Of a stretch of DNA of 64,000 nt, positions 19,329 to 28,092 are shown one piece after another. A model generated the notes under the pieces. It had not been told where the DNA came from, did no database searches, and was given only the letters and a program-made list of their open reading frames with translations. The DNA is from Aeromonas lacus (GTDB lineage: Bacteria > Pseudomonadota > Gammaproteobacteria > Enterobacterales > Aeromonadaceae). The stretch spans positions 1-64,000 of the forward strand of contig NZ_JRGM01000132.1 of NCBI RefSeq assembly GCF_000764665.1, read 5' to 3'. The position numbers and the translations under genes are program-made. Position 1 is the stretch's first letter. The number at the start of each line of letters is the position of its first letter.

Positions 19329-20216
19329 ATGAATACCCTCGTCCTGTCGGGATTACTGCTGCTGGCCCTGCTGGTGCTGGCGATTTTCTGGAGCAGAAAC
19401 AAGGAGCAGAAGCAGCTGCCCTACGATCTGCAGGAGACTCTCTTCACTCCGGCCGAACGCTCTTTTCTCGGGGTTCTGGATCTGGCAGTAGGCGACAAGG
19501 CCAGAGTGCTGGCCAAGGTGCGGGTGGCCGATGTGCTGACCCCGCAAGCCGGGCTTGGCAAGAGCAAGTGGCAGCAACATTTCAACAAGATCAGCGGCAA
19601 GCATTTTGACTATCTGCTCTGCCATCCGACCGACCTCTCGTTTATCTGTGCCATCGAGCTGGATGACAGCTCTCACCGTCATCAGAAGCGCAAGGCGCGT
19701 GATCTCTTTCTGAAAACTGCCTGCGACAGCGCCGGTCTGCCCCTGCTGCAAATTCCGGCCAGCAGCGGTTATCAGGTGGAAGAGCTGCGCGAACAGATTC
19801 TGCCGTTGCTGGTCAAAACCAGCGAGCCGGTGGTTGATGATCTGCTGCCGGGCCAGCGGCGCGAACCCACTTTCAACCCTCTGTTGCTGGACGGGGTCGA
19901 TCTTGGCACGCCGCTCCGCGGTGGCTCGCCACAGGCAACAGTTCGCCCGGTCGATGAAGAGCCACTTCACTTCCCAAATCTGGAGAGCCCTGCGCCGAGC
20001 GTTGCAGTTCCCGTGATGGAGCCGGAGCTTGCTGACAACCTGTTTGCCGATCCGTCTGAAGACGAGGATGAAGAGGTGCACCACTGTCCTCGCTGCGATG
20101 CGCCGCTGGTGGAGCGTGAAGCCAAGAAAGGGCCCCATGCCGGCCGCCTCTTTCTGGCCTGCAGCCGTTTTCCCGAGTGCCGCTACGCCACCCCGCGCCA
20201 CCATATCCACCCTTAA
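19329..20216 (+). CDS. Membrane-anchored DUF2726 protein with C-terminal zinc finger
   Basis: A 295-residue protein of unknown function. An N-terminal membrane helix (residues about 4-20) precedes a DUF2726 domain (about 35-165; FNKISGKHFDYLLCHPTDLSFICAIELDD), a fold related to restriction-endonuclease-like nucleases. A low-complexity acidic linker (residues about 195-260, with SEDEDEE) leads to a C4 zinc finger (CPRCDAPL...CSRFPEC) like that of topoisomerase I. The combination suggests nucleic-acid binding at the membrane, but no function is known to me. It precedes flrA with a strong inverted repeat between them and is probably monocistronic. Confidence 0.8.
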   Translation: MNTLVLSGLLLLALLVLAIFWSRNKEQKQLPYDLQETLFTPAERSFLGVLDLAVGDKARVLAKVRVADVLTPQAGLGKSKWQQHFNKISGKHFDYLLCHPTDLSFICAIELDDSSHRHQKRKARDLFLKTACDSAGLPLLQIPASSGYQVEELREQILPLLVKTSEPVVDDLLPGQRREPTFNPLLLDGVDLGTPLRGGSPQATVRPVDEEPLHFPNLESPAPSVAVPVMEPELADNLFADPSEDEDEEVHHCPRCDAPLVEREAKKGPHAGRLFLACSRFPECRYATPRHHIHP

Positions 20217-20230
20217 ACTGCTGCATCTGA

Positions 20231-20260
20231 GTGATACCGCCGCCGGCAAGGCGGTATCAC
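20231..20260 (+). terminator. Strong hairpin after the DUF2726 gene
   Basis: GTGATACCGCC and GGCGGTATCAC form a perfect 11-bp stem with an 8-base loop. No T-run follows, so it may act as a weak terminator or 3'-end stabiliser. Confidence 0.5.
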
Positions 20261-20348
20261 CTGAATATTCCCTTCGAAAAAAATGCCGTAGCCATTTCGT
20301 TTATCCCCGTTTTATGTCGATACACTTAGCCTGAATACGACAGTTTTT

Positions 20349-20378
20349 GACAAAGTGTCGGAATTTTGGCACTTTGTC
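20349..20378. repeat. Inverted repeat upstream of flrA
   Basis: GACAAAGTG and CACTTTGTC are perfect 9-bp arms around a 12-base centre; with one mismatch the arms extend to 11 bp. It lies about 80 bases before the flrA start and could be an operator for a dimeric regulator. Confidence 0.6.
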
Positions 20379-20404
20379 TGTCTGAAATAAAATAAGTGAT
20401 ATAT

Positions 20405-20424
20405 GTTTTATATCTATATAAAAC
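20405..20424. repeat. AT-rich inverted repeat in the flrA leader
   Basis: GTTTTATA-TCTA-TATAAAAC, 8-bp perfect arms with a 4-base loop, lies 35 bases before the flrA ATG. It may be an operator, a promoter element or a leader hairpin. Confidence 0.5.
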
Positions 20425-20458
20425 AATGAATTATATTCGGTCGTCGCGAGGGATTGAT

Positions 20459-21880
20459 ATGGTGGAGATGGGCGTGTTGATTGTTGATGCCGATGCGCAG
20501 CGGCGTCAGCAGTTGGGAACAGTGCTCTCGTTTATGGGGATCCCGTGGCAAGAGGTCGCTGAAGGCGATCTGGATGTCGCCATCGACTCCTCCGGCCCCC
20601 TGCAAGGTGTGCTGGCCGGAGAACTCGGCGCCCGTGTTCTGCCGGATCTGCTGGCCGCATTCCCCCGAACCCCCTTTATCTCTCTGGTCGAGGCCGACCT
20701 GCCCAACAGCAACTTCATCGGGGTTGCCGAGGCGCCGTTTACCTATGAGTCGCTGACTCGCCACCTGCACTTCTGTCAGGCGTTTGTTTCTCTGCATCCC
20801 CGTCAGCAGACCCATGACAAGGGGCAGGCTCTGCTGCGCCTGCTGGTGGGCAAGGGGAAGGGGATCCAGGAGGTGCGTCGCCTCATCAGCCAGGTTGCCG
20901 AGACCGATGCCAACGTGCTGATCCTCGGGGAGTCGGGTACCGGTAAAGAGGTGGTGGCGCGCGCCATTCACGAACTCTCTGCCCGCAGCCAGGGGCCGTT
21001 CGTGCCCATCAACTGCGGTGCTATTCCGGCGGAGCTCTTGGAGAGCGAGCTGTTTGGTCACGAGAAGGGGGCCTTTACCGGTGCTATCGCCGCGCGGCGT
21101 GGCCGTTTTGAGCTGGCGCAGGGGGGCACTCTGTTCCTCGACGAGATTGGCGACATGCCGATGCCGATGCAGGTCAAGCTGTTGCGGGTGTTGCAGGAGC
21201 GGCTCTTTGATCGGGTGGGTGGTGGTAAGCCCATTCAGGCCGATGTGCGTATCATCGCCGCGACTCACCGGGATCTGGAGGCGCTGATCCGCACCCAGGG
21301 TTTTCGTGAAGATCTCTACTATCGCCTCAACGTCTTCCCCATCGAGACCCCGCCGCTGCGGGATCGCATCGACGATATTCCCCTGCTGCTGCAGGAGCTG
21401 CTCAACCGTCATGCCGAACAGCACCACAGCACCATCCGTCTGACCCAGCGGGCGATGGAGTCGCTGATGCAGTATCCCTGGCCGGGCAACGTGCGTGAGC
21501 TTTCCAACCTGCTGGAGAGACTGCTTATTCTCTATCCGCAGCAAATTGTCGATGTGGCCGATCTGCCGAGCCGCTACCGCTTGCTGCCAAGCGAGCCACG
21601 GGATGAGCGGCTGACCGAGATGGACGAGCGCGATGCGCTGGCCGCGGTGTTTCAGGATCCACCGGAGATCGACCATCCGCTTTCCTCGCCCCGTACCATG
21701 CAGCTGCCGGAGGAGGGGGTCAATCTCAAGGAGATGCTGGCCGACCTCGAAGTGGAGCTGATCCGCCAGGCACTGGAGTCGCAGGACGGGGTGGTGGCCC
21801 GCGCCGCCGATCTGCTTGGCATGCGCCGTACTACCCTGGTCGAGAAGATGAAAAAGTACGGGATGAGCAAGGACGTCTGA
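20459..21880 (+). CDS. flrA: FlrA, sigma-54-dependent master regulator of polar flagella
   Basis: A 473-residue FleQ/FlrA-type enhancer-binding protein. The N-terminal receiver-like domain (residues 1-120; [13 protein letters not shown]) lacks a recognisable phospho-acceptor Asp, as in FleQ/FlrA. The AAA+ domain (about 150-385) has the Walker A GESGTGKE, the sigma-54-contacting GAFTGA loop and [12 protein letters not shown]. The C-terminal Fis-type helix-turn-helix contains [22 protein letters not shown]. An upstream in-frame ATG at 20396 exists, but GAGGGA before ATG 20459 and the family N-terminus favour this start. It heads flrA-flrB-flrC. Confidence 0.95.
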   Translation: MVEMGVLIVDADAQRRQQLGTVLSFMGIPWQEVAEGDLDVAIDSSGPLQGVLAGELGARVLPDLLAAFPRTPFISLVEADLPNSNFIGVAEAPFTYESLTRHLHFCQAFVSLHPRQQTHDKGQALLRLLVGKGKGIQEVRRLISQVAETDANVLILGESGTGKEVVARAIHELSARSQGPFVPINCGAIPAELLESELFGHEKGAFTGAIAARRGRFELAQGGTLFLDEIGDMPMPMQVKLLRVLQERLFDRVGGGKPIQADVRIIAATHRDLEALIRTQGFREDLYYRLNVFPIETPPLRDRIDDIPLLLQELLNRHAEQHHSTIRLTQRAMESLMQYPWPGNVRELSNLLERLLILYPQQIVDVADLPSRYRLLPSEPRDERLTEMDERDALAAVFQDPPEIDHPLSSPRTMQLPEEGVNLKEMLADLEVELIRQALESQDGVVARAADLLGMRRTTLVEKMKKYGMSKDV

Positions 21881-21905
21881 GGGTCAAAGCCTTGACGCAA
21901 AGCGG

Positions 21906-21929
21906 TAATCTATTGGTTTTAATAGATTA
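21906..21929. repeat. Inverted repeat between flrA and flrB
   Basis: TAATCTATT and AATAGATTA form perfect 9-bp arms around GGTTTT, 25 bases after the flrA stop. It could be a weak terminator or a binding site in the flrBC promoter region. A degenerate sigma-54-like site (TGGCATGGAAATTGAA, GC replaced by GA) follows at 21936-21951. Confidence 0.5.
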
Positions 21930-21952
21930 ATTTAGTGGCATGGAAATTGAAT

Positions 21953-21985
21953 AACCTGACCAGGTCGCCAGTTTGAGGTCAGGTT
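21953..21985 (+). promoter_or_regulatory. Inverted repeat enclosing the flrB ribosome-binding site
   Basis: AACCTGACC (21953-21961) and GGTCAGGTT (21977-21985) are perfect 9-bp arms; the second arm overlaps the GAGGTCAGG ribosome site of flrB and ends one base before its ATG. In RNA the stem would hide the ribosome site. Confidence 0.55.
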
Positions 21986-21986
21986 T

Positions 21987-23021
21987 ATGACAGCCCAACA
22001 GCAGGATATCCCACTCCAGTCTCACGAAGTGAGCCAGCTTTACGCCATCTTCAAGGCGCTCCCGACCGGGGTGCTGTTGCTTGATGGCACTGGCATCATC
22101 ACCCGTGCCAATCCGGCGGCGATAGACCTGCTGGGGGAGCCGCTGGAGGGGGAACTCTGGCGTCACGTCATCACCCGCTGCTTCGAGCCGCGCGAGGATG
22201 ATGGTCACGAGATCTCCCTGCGCGATGGCCGCCGGGTCCAACTCTCGACCCAACCGCTGCAGGATCAGGCGGGCCAGCTGGTTTTTATCAACGATTTGAC
22301 CGAAACCCGTCAGCTGCAGGATCGCATCAACCACATGAAGCGGTTGTCGGCCCTTGGCAATATGGCCGCTTCGCTGGCCCATCAGATCCGCACCCCGCTC
22401 TCGGCCGCCATGCTCTATGCTGCCAACTTGGCCAACCGCACCCTCAAACCCGAATCCCGCACCCAGTTTCAGCAAAAGCTGATGGCCCGGCTGCAGGACT
22501 TGGAGAAGCAGATCAACGACATCCTGCTGTTTGCCCGCAATGGCGACAATCAGGTGGTTACCCCCATCTCGGTACAGGGTCTGCTGGCTGAAGTACATGC
22601 GGGGGCAGAGGCGTTCTGCACCCAGCAGGGGTGCGAGCTGCACATGGAGGCGCCGGAGCCCGATCTCTGCCTGTTGGCCAACAGCAGTGCGCTCTCCGGA
22701 GCCATCAACAATCTCATCGCCAACGCCCAGCAGGCGGGGGCAACGTCGCTTTTGGTGAGTGCAGTGCGCAGCGGTGCCCGCGTCGAGATGCGGGTGATCG
22801 ACAATGGCAAGGGGATGCCGGCTCACCTGCTCAGCCAGATTTTCGAGCCCTTCTTTACCACTCGCTCCCAGGGCACCGGCCTTGGGTTGGCGGTGGTGCA
22901 ATCCGTCGTGCGTGCCCATCAGGGCGAGGTCGGTGTGGCCTCGGTTCCCGGAGAGGGCACCTGTTTTACTCTGTCGTTCCCCCTGCATCAGCAGCAGGTA
23001 CAGCTTGGAGGTGCAGCATGA
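21987..23021 (+). CDS. flrB: FlrB, flagellar two-component sensor kinase
   Basis: A 344-residue cytoplasmic histidine kinase without membrane segments. A PAS domain (residues about 18-110; AIFKALPTGVLLLDGTGIITRANPAA) precedes the HisKA domain with MAASLAHQIRTPLSAAMLYA (phospho-accepting His about residue 131) and an HATPase domain with NLIANAQQAG and FEPFFTTRSQGTGLGLAVVQ. It phosphorylates FlrC to turn on class III flagellar genes. Its ribosome site lies in an inverted repeat. Its stop overlaps a small ORF that leads to flrC. Confidence 0.95.
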   Translation: MTAQQQDIPLQSHEVSQLYAIFKALPTGVLLLDGTGIITRANPAAIDLLGEPLEGELWRHVITRCFEPREDDGHEISLRDGRRVQLSTQPLQDQAGQLVFINDLTETRQLQDRINHMKRLSALGNMAASLAHQIRTPLSAAMLYAANLANRTLKPESRTQFQQKLMARLQDLEKQINDILLFARNGDNQVVTPISVQGLLAEVHAGAEAFCTQQGCELHMEAPEPDLCLLANSSALSGAINNLIANAQQAGATSLLVSAVRSGARVEMRVIDNGKGMPAHLLSQIFEPFFTTRSQGTGLGLAVVQSVVRAHQGEVGVASVPGEGTCFTLSFPLHQQQVQLGGAA

Positions 23022-23101
23022 GCCTTGTTCAGGTGCTGTGCCGGCCGAGAGGGAGCCATATCAATGCGGCCAGGTTGGCTGTCGTGGGAGGTGTAGCATG
23101 A
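23018..23101 (+). CDS. Possible 27-residue peptide ORF bridging flrB and flrC
   Basis: ATGA at 23018 overlaps the flrB stop, and the ORF ends in the ATGA at 23098-23101 that is also the flrC start. Its ribosome site GGAGGTGCAGC nearly repeats the one of flrC (GGAGGTGTAGC). The peptide, beginning MSLVQVLCRPRGSHI, resembles nothing I know and has no clear domain. It may carry ribosomes from flrB to flrC by translational coupling rather than encode a functional product, or be a remnant of a duplicated start region. Confidence 0.35.
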   Translation: MSLVQVLCRPRGSHINAARLAVVGGVA

Positions 23102-24441
23102 CTCAGGCCCGGATCCTGGTAGTGGAAGATGACAATGGCCTGCGCGAAGCGCTGGTCGATACCCTGTTGCTTGGCGGCTATGAGTGTCGTGAGGTAGACA
23201 GCGGCGAGCGGGCCTTGCTGGCCCTCTCCCGTCAGCCGTTTGACATGGTGATCTCCGATATTCAGATGGGAGGGATGGATGGCCTGACCCTGTTGGCCAC
23301 CATACGCCAGCAGTATCCGCAGGTGCCGGTACTCCTGATGACTGCCTACGCCAACATCGACGGCGCGGTGCGCGCCATGCGGGAAGGCGCCATCGACTAT
23401 CTGGCCAAGCCCTTTTCGCCCGAGGTGCTGCTCAATCAGGTGAGCCGCTATGTACCGGCCCAGAAGGTAGAAAAACGTGCCGTAGTCTATGGCGATCCCA
23501 AGAGCGCCGAGCTGTTCCAGCTGGCGACCCGGGTGGCCAGAAGCGAGGCCACCGTGATGGTGACAGGCCCGAGTGGTACGGGGAAAGAGGTACTGGCCCG
23601 CTACATCCACGACAACTCCAACCGCGCCGAGCAGCCCTTTATCGCCATCAACTGCGCCGCCATTCCGGAGAACATGCTGGAGGCGACCCTGTTTGGCTAC
23701 GAGAAGGGGGCTTTCACCGGTGCGGTGCAGGGGTGCCCCGGCAAGTTCGAGCAGGCGCAGGGGGGCACCCTGCTGCTTGACGAGATCACCGAGATGGATC
23801 TGGGGCTGCAGGCCAAGTTGTTGCGGGTGCTGCAGGAGAAAGAGGTGGAGCGGCTCGGCAGCCGCAAGATGATCCCGCTAGATGTGCGGGTCATCGCCAC
23901 CAGCAACCGGGATCTCAAGAAGGCGGTGCAGGATGGTCTGTTCCGCGAAGATCTCTACTACCGTCTCAACGTCTTTCCGCTGCGCTGGTCTGCCCTGTGC
24001 GAGCGGCCCGGAGACATCTTGCCGTTGGCTGAACATCTGCTGGCCCTGCATGCCAGCCAGCAAGGGCTGCCAGCCCCGCAGCTGGAGCCGCAGGCGCGCG
24101 AGCGGCTGCTCTCTCACCCCTGGCCCGGCAACGTGCGGGAGCTGGACAATGTGGTACAGCGGGCGCTGATCCTCAGCCCTGATGGAGTGATCGATTGCAG
24201 CCACCTCATTCTGGAAGAGGTGGACGAGCAGGAAATGGAGTTTGCCGTCGCAGAGCGCGCTTATGGCGGTGATCGTCTCGGCAGCGAACTCAAGCAGCAG
24301 GAGCACCAGATCATTCTCGACACCTTGCAAGAGTGCAACGGCAGTCGCAAGGATGTGGCCGACCGGCTCGGGATCAGCCCGCGAACTCTGCGCTACAAGC
24401 TGGCCCAGATGCGGGATGCCGGCATCGACTTGCCCGCCTGA
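23098..24441 (+). CDS. flrC: FlrC, sigma-54-dependent flagellar response regulator
   Basis: A 447-residue NtrC-type regulator. The receiver domain (residues 1-120) has ARILVVEDDNG and phospho-acceptor Asp54 in VISDIQMGGMDG. The AAA+ domain (about 135-360) has GPSGTGKE, GAFTGAVQG and GGTLLLDEITEMD; the C-terminal Fis-type HTH contains VADRLGISPRTLRYKL. Phosphorylated by FlrB, it activates sigma-54 promoters of hook, rod and filament genes, probably including those before flgB and flgF here. The open frame extends upstream inside flrB; ATG 23098 after GGGAGGTGTAGC is the start. Confidence 0.96.
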   Translation: MTQARILVVEDDNGLREALVDTLLLGGYECREVDSGERALLALSRQPFDMVISDIQMGGMDGLTLLATIRQQYPQVPVLLMTAYANIDGAVRAMREGAIDYLAKPFSPEVLLNQVSRYVPAQKVEKRAVVYGDPKSAELFQLATRVARSEATVMVTGPSGTGKEVLARYIHDNSNRAEQPFIAINCAAIPENMLEATLFGYEKGAFTGAVQGCPGKFEQAQGGTLLLDEITEMDLGLQAKLLRVLQEKEVERLGSRKMIPLDVRVIATSNRDLKKAVQDGLFREDLYYRLNVFPLRWSALCERPGDILPLAEHLLALHASQQGLPAPQLEPQARERLLSHPWPGNVRELDNVVQRALILSPDGVIDCSHLILEEVDEQEMEFAVAERAYGGDRLGSELKQQEHQIILDTLQECNGSRKDVADRLGISPRTLRYKLAQMRDAGIDLPA

Positions 24442-24597
24442 GTCAGGCAGGAGCCTCAATAGGGGGAAGTATCACTGTGTGGGAACCGTCATGGTCTTGA
24501 TGGCGGCTCTCGATTATCATAGGGCCCTTGGCGTTTTGAGCCGGGGCCTTGTTTTTATTGGTAAAACAGGGAATCGCGCCGTTATAAAGGGACCCTT

Positions 24598-25359
24598 ATG
24601 ATCTCTCATCGAAAATTGGAAACCGTACTCAACCACCTGCTTGAGCCCCACGCCATCAAGGATTACTGCCCCAATGGTCTGCAAATTGAGGGGCGCGAGC
24701 GCATTCGCAAGGTGGTGACCGGCGTGACCGCCAGTCAGGCCCTTATCGACGCCGCCGTGGCTGCCGATGCCGATGCCATTCTGGTTCACCACGGCTACTT
24801 CTGGAGCGGTGAACCGGCCCAGATCACCGGCATGAAGCAGCGCCGCATCAAGACCCTGCTGGCCCACGATATCAACCTGTTTGCCTACCACCTGCCGCTC
24901 GATGTCCATCCCGAGGTGGGCAACAACGCCCAGCTCGCCAAGCTGCTCGACATCAAGGTGCGCCGTGGTCTGGAGCCGTGGAACAGCAAGAGCGTCGCCA
25001 TGGTTGGCAAGCTGGAAGAGCCGATGAGCGGCAGCGATTTTGCCAAGCTGATTGCCGAGCGTCTCGGTCGTGAGCCGCTCCACTGCGGCGACAGCGGCCC
25101 CGAACTTATCCGTTCAGTGGCCTGGTGCACCGGCGGCGGCCAGAGCTACATCAATCTGGCGGCGGAGCAGGGCATCGATGCCTTTATCTCCGGCGAAGCC
25201 TCCGAGCAGACCATTCACACCGCCCGCGAGATGGGGATGCACTTCTACGCTGCCGGTCATCACGCTACCGAACGCTACGGCGTCAAGGCGCTGGGAGAGT
25301 GGCTGGCGACCGTGCACGGGCTGGATGTCACCTTTATCGATATCGACAATCCGGTCTGA
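24598..25359 (+). CDS. ybgI: Nif3/YbgI-family metal-binding protein
   Basis: A 253-residue member of the Nif3-like (GTP cyclohydrolase I type 2 homologue) family. The pattern VHHGYFWSG (residues about 63-71) and the C-terminal GHHATERYGVKALGEWL provide the conserved His/Glu dinuclear metal ligands; CPNGLQIEG near residue 25 is also diagnostic. The physiological reaction is unsettled. The 156 bases between flrC and this gene show no feature beyond the AAGGGACC ribosome site. It ends near a hairpin shared with the convergent purN. Confidence 0.93.
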   Translation: MISHRKLETVLNHLLEPHAIKDYCPNGLQIEGRERIRKVVTGVTASQALIDAAVAADADAILVHHGYFWSGEPAQITGMKQRRIKTLLAHDINLFAYHLPLDVHPEVGNNAQLAKLLDIKVRRGLEPWNSKSVAMVGKLEEPMSGSDFAKLIAERLGREPLHCGDSGPELIRSVAWCTGGGQSYINLAAEQGIDAFISGEASEQTIHTAREMGMHFYAAGHHATERYGVKALGEWLATVHGLDVTFIDIDNPV

Positions 25360-25420
25360 TTAGCCGCGTAGTGGCGTAATCGGAGATGAACGTGGTCATT
25401 GCGTTGATCTATGGAAATGA

Positions 25421-25444
25421 CAAGGGAGGCCTGGGCCTCCCTTG
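25421..25444. terminator. Hairpin between ybgI and purN (convergent)
   Basis: CAAGGGAGGCC and GGCCTCCCTTG form an 11-bp perfect stem with a 2-base loop, followed by TTACATTTT. It probably terminates both converging transcripts. Confidence 0.7.
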
Positions 25445-25471
25445 TTACATTTTGCTTGCTGTGGTTAGCGG

Positions 25472-26110
25472 TTACTCGCAGGCATAGCCAGCCGGGCCAA
25501 GTTGCTTGCCATCGAGAAAGGCTGATGCATCTCGCATCTGCAAGCGCCCTTCACAGAACCACTGCACCACCAGTGGGTAGATGCTGTGCTCCTGCACCTG
25601 TACCCGTGCCGCTACCTCGTCAGCATCATCGCCTTCGAAGATGGGGACGTGCGCCTGCAGGATCACCGGGCCACCATCGAGCTCTTCGGTCACGAAGTGA
25701 ACGCTGGCGCCATGCTCGCTGTCACCAGCATCGATAGCGCGCTGGTGGGTGTGCAGCCCCTGATATTTCGGCAGCAGGGAGGGGTGGATATTGATCATCC
25801 GTCCGGCGAAGTGGCGCACCAGATCACCGCTCAATATGCGCATAAAGCCGGCCAGTACCACCAGATCCGGCTGATAGTCAGCCATCAGCGCCAGCAGGGC
25901 GGCGTCATACTCCTCCCGGCTGGCAAACTGCTGCTGGCTGAGGGTGGTGGTAGCCACCCCTGCCTCTTGTGCGCGGATCAGGCCATAGGCATCGGCCTTG
26001 TTGCTGATGACGCCGACCACCTCACCGGCAATCTTGCCGCTGGCACAGTGGTCGAGGATTGCCTGCAGATTGCTGCCGCTGCCGGAGATTAGGACGAGGA
26101 CCCGCATCAT
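25472..26110 (-). CDS. purN: PurN, phosphoribosylglycinamide formyltransferase
   Basis: A 212-residue enzyme of de novo purine synthesis that transfers a formyl group from 10-formyl-THF to GAR. Family marks include [18 protein letters not shown] at the N-terminus, LAGFMRILS near residue 88, the catalytic [20 protein letters not shown] segment (His about 108) and [13 protein letters not shown]. It overlaps the purM stop by 4 bases (ATGA) and forms the purMN operon. Confidence 0.97.
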   Translation of the reverse strand: MMRVLVLISGSGSNLQAILDHCASGKIAGEVVGVISNKADAYGLIRAQEAGVATTTLSQQQFASREEYDAALLALMADYQPDLVVLAGFMRILSGDLVRHFAGRMINIHPSLLPKYQGLHTHQRAIDAGDSEHGASVHFVTEELDGGPVILQAHVPIFEGDDADEVAARVQVQEHSIYPLVVQWFCEGRLQMRDASAFLDGKQLGPAGYACE

Positions 26111-27144
26111 TTGATGACGACCTGCTCCTCACCGTCGGCTGCCTTGGCGATATGACCGATGTGCCATGCGTTCTCGCCTTCCGCCTTGAGCAGGGTCAGC
26201 GCCTTCTCCAGCTGGTTGGCGGGCAGGGCGATGATCATGCCGACGCCGCAGTTGAAGGTACGATACATCTCGTGACGGGTGACGTTGCCTGCCTGCTGCA
26301 GCCAGCTGAACACTGCCGGCCACTGCCAGCTCTGCTCGTCTATCACTGCCTGGGTGTTGGCGGGCAGTACGCGCGGGATGTTCTCCCAGAAGCCACCACC
26401 TGTGATGTGGGAGAGAGCGTGGATCTCGCACTCCTTGATGAGCTTGAGCACAGGTTTCACATAGATGCGGGTCGGCTCCAGCAGGGCGTTGGCCAGGGTG
26501 GTGTCACCCAGCGGCTGATGAACGTCTGCCTTGGAGACCTCGAGAATTTTGCGGATCAGGGAGAAACCGTTGGAGTGGGGGCCGCTGGCGGCCAGCGCGA
26601 TCAGGGCATCCCCTTCACCCACCTTGCTGCCGTCGATGATTTCGCTCTTTTCCACCACACCGACGCAGAAACCGGCGATGTCGTAGTCTTCCCCTTCATA
26701 CATACCCGGCATCTCGGCGGTCTCGCCGCCCACCAGAGCACAGCCGGACTGCTCGCAACCGGCACCGATCCCGGTGACCACGGCTGCCGCGGTGTCCACA
26801 TCCAGCTTGCCAGTGGCGTAGTAGTCGAGGAAGAAGAGGGGCTCGGCACCCTGTACGATCAGGTCGTTGACGCACATGGCCACCAGATCGATACCCACGG
26901 TGTCATGTTTTTTCAGATCGATGGCGAGGCGCAGCTTGGTGCCCACACCGTCGGTGCCGGAAACCAGCACCGGCTCCTTGTAGCCCGCAGGGATTTGACA
27001 CAAGGCCCCAAAGCCGCCAAGACCACCAAGGACTTCAGGACGACGAGTGCGCTTTGACACGCCCTTGATACGTTCAACCAGTGCATTGCCGGCATCAATA
27101 TCCACGCCAGCATCCTTGTAGCTCAGTGAGGTTTTGTCAGTCAC
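26107..27144 (-). CDS. purM: PurM, phosphoribosylformylglycinamidine cyclo-ligase
   Basis: A 345-residue AIR synthetase, standard length, which closes the imidazole ring in purine synthesis using ATP. It begins [20 protein letters not shown] with a GTG start, as in E. coli. [14 protein letters not shown] and [13 protein letters not shown] are conserved nucleotide/substrate segments, and [16 protein letters not shown] lies in the C-terminal half. It is divergent from upp; a PurR-like operator lies in the shared upstream region. Confidence 0.98.
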   Translation of the reverse strand: MTDKTSLSYKDAGVDIDAGNALVERIKGVSKRTRRPEVLGGLGGFGALCQIPAGYKEPVLVSGTDGVGTKLRLAIDLKKHDTVGIDLVAMCVNDLIVQGAEPLFFLDYYATGKLDVDTAAAVVTGIGAGCEQSGCALVGGETAEMPGMYEGEDYDIAGFCVGVVEKSEIIDGSKVGEGDALIALAASGPHSNGFSLIRKILEVSKADVHQPLGDTTLANALLEPTRIYVKPVLKLIKECEIHALSHITGGGFWENIPRVLPANTQAVIDEQSWQWPAVFSWLQQAGNVTRHEMYRTFNCGVGMIIALPANQLEKALTLLKAEGENAWHIGHIAKAADGEEQVVIK

Positions 27145-27219
27145 GAGTAGTCCCCGTCATGTGAGAAGTGGAGGGTAAAATTCGGGGCGTATTCTAACAG
27201 TGGCGGTCAAAAACCAGAA

Positions 27220-27235
27220 AGGAAATCGTTTGCGC
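27220..27235. promoter_or_regulatory. PurR-like operator between purM and upp
   Basis: AGGAAATCGTTTGCGC matches the PurR palindrome (ANGNAANCGNTTGCNT) at all fixed positions except the last. It overlaps a second inverted repeat, TTTGCGC-GTTTTT-GCGCAAA (27229-27248). Repression of purMN is expected; an effect on upp is possible. Confidence 0.7.
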
Positions 27236-27319
27236 GTTTTTGCGCAAAACTGCTCTACAAGCGGCGGCTTTTGTTGTATGATTCCGCGATTTTTTTGCGG
27301 CAGGTTAGAGGAGATAATA

Positions 27320-27946
27320 ATGAAAGTCGTTGAAGTCAAACACCCCCTGGTCAAACACAAGATCGGTCTGATGCGTGAAGGCGATATCAGCACCAAGCGT
27401 TTCCGTGAACTGGCCAAAGAAGTGGGCAGTTTGTTGACCTATGAAGCTACCTCTGACTTCGAAACCGAGAAGGTTATCATCGATGGCTGGAATGGGCCAG
27501 TAGAAGTTGACCAGATCAAGGGCAAGAAGGTAACCGTCGTACCGATCCTGCGTGCCGGTCTTGGCATGATGGATGGCGTGCTGGAGCACATGCCAAGCGC
27601 CCGCGTCAGCGTGGTTGGTATCTACCGCGATGAAGAGACCCTGCAGCCGGTTCCCTACTTCGAGAAGATCGTCAGCAACATCGAAGAGCGTCTGGCGCTG
27701 GTCATCGACCCTATGCTGGCCACCGGCGGCTCCATGATCGCCACCATCGATCTGCTGAAAAAGAAAGGCTGCCAGTCCATCAAGGTGCTGGTGCTGGTTG
27801 CCGCACCAGAAGGGATCAAGGCGCTGGAAGCCGCTCACCCGGACGTGGAGCTGTTCTGTGCCTCCATCGATCAGGGCCTGAACGAGAAAGGCTACATCGT
27901 GCCGGGTCTGGGCGATGCTGGCGACAAGATCTTCGGTACCAAGTAA
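27320..27946 (+). CDS. upp: Upp, uracil phosphoribosyltransferase
   Basis: A 208-residue enzyme, the same length as E. coli Upp, that converts uracil and PRPP to [15 protein letters not shown] (residues about 74-85) and the PRPP-binding segment [17 protein letters not shown] are conserved, as is the C-terminal [17 protein letters not shown]. The frame is open upstream to 27200, but AGAGGAGATAATA before ATG 27320 and family length fix the start. Divergent from purM, it groups purine synthesis with pyrimidine salvage. Confidence 0.98.
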   Translation: MKVVEVKHPLVKHKIGLMREGDISTKRFRELAKEVGSLLTYEATSDFETEKVIIDGWNGPVEVDQIKGKKVTVVPILRAGLGMMDGVLEHMPSARVSVVGIYRDEETLQPVPYFEKIVSNIEERLALVIDPMLATGGSMIATIDLLKKKGCQSIKVLVLVAAPEGIKALEAAHPDVELFCASIDQGLNEKGYIVPGLGDAGDKIFGTK

Positions 27947-27986
27947 GTTGCTGTGACACGCCGCCTCTGCCGAGGTGGCTGACGGA

Positions 27987-28006
27987 GCCGGCGTCCTGCC
28001 GGCTTC
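27987..28006 (+). terminator. Possible terminator after upp
   Basis: AGCCGGC and GCCGGCT pair across a short loop about 40 bases after the upp stop; the tail TCGCTGTTTAT is not strongly T-rich. Confidence 0.4.
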
Positions 28007-28092
28007 GCTGTTTATGGCCTTTGTCCCAGCCTTGCCGCAGGACGCGCCTTGCCGCTACCATAAGCACCATCTCCCATTTCGAGACTCTGTTC

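Noticed and set aside
21936-21951. sigma-54-like site TGGCATGGAAATTGAA before flrB
   Set aside because: The essential GC of the -12 element is GA; kept only as a remark.
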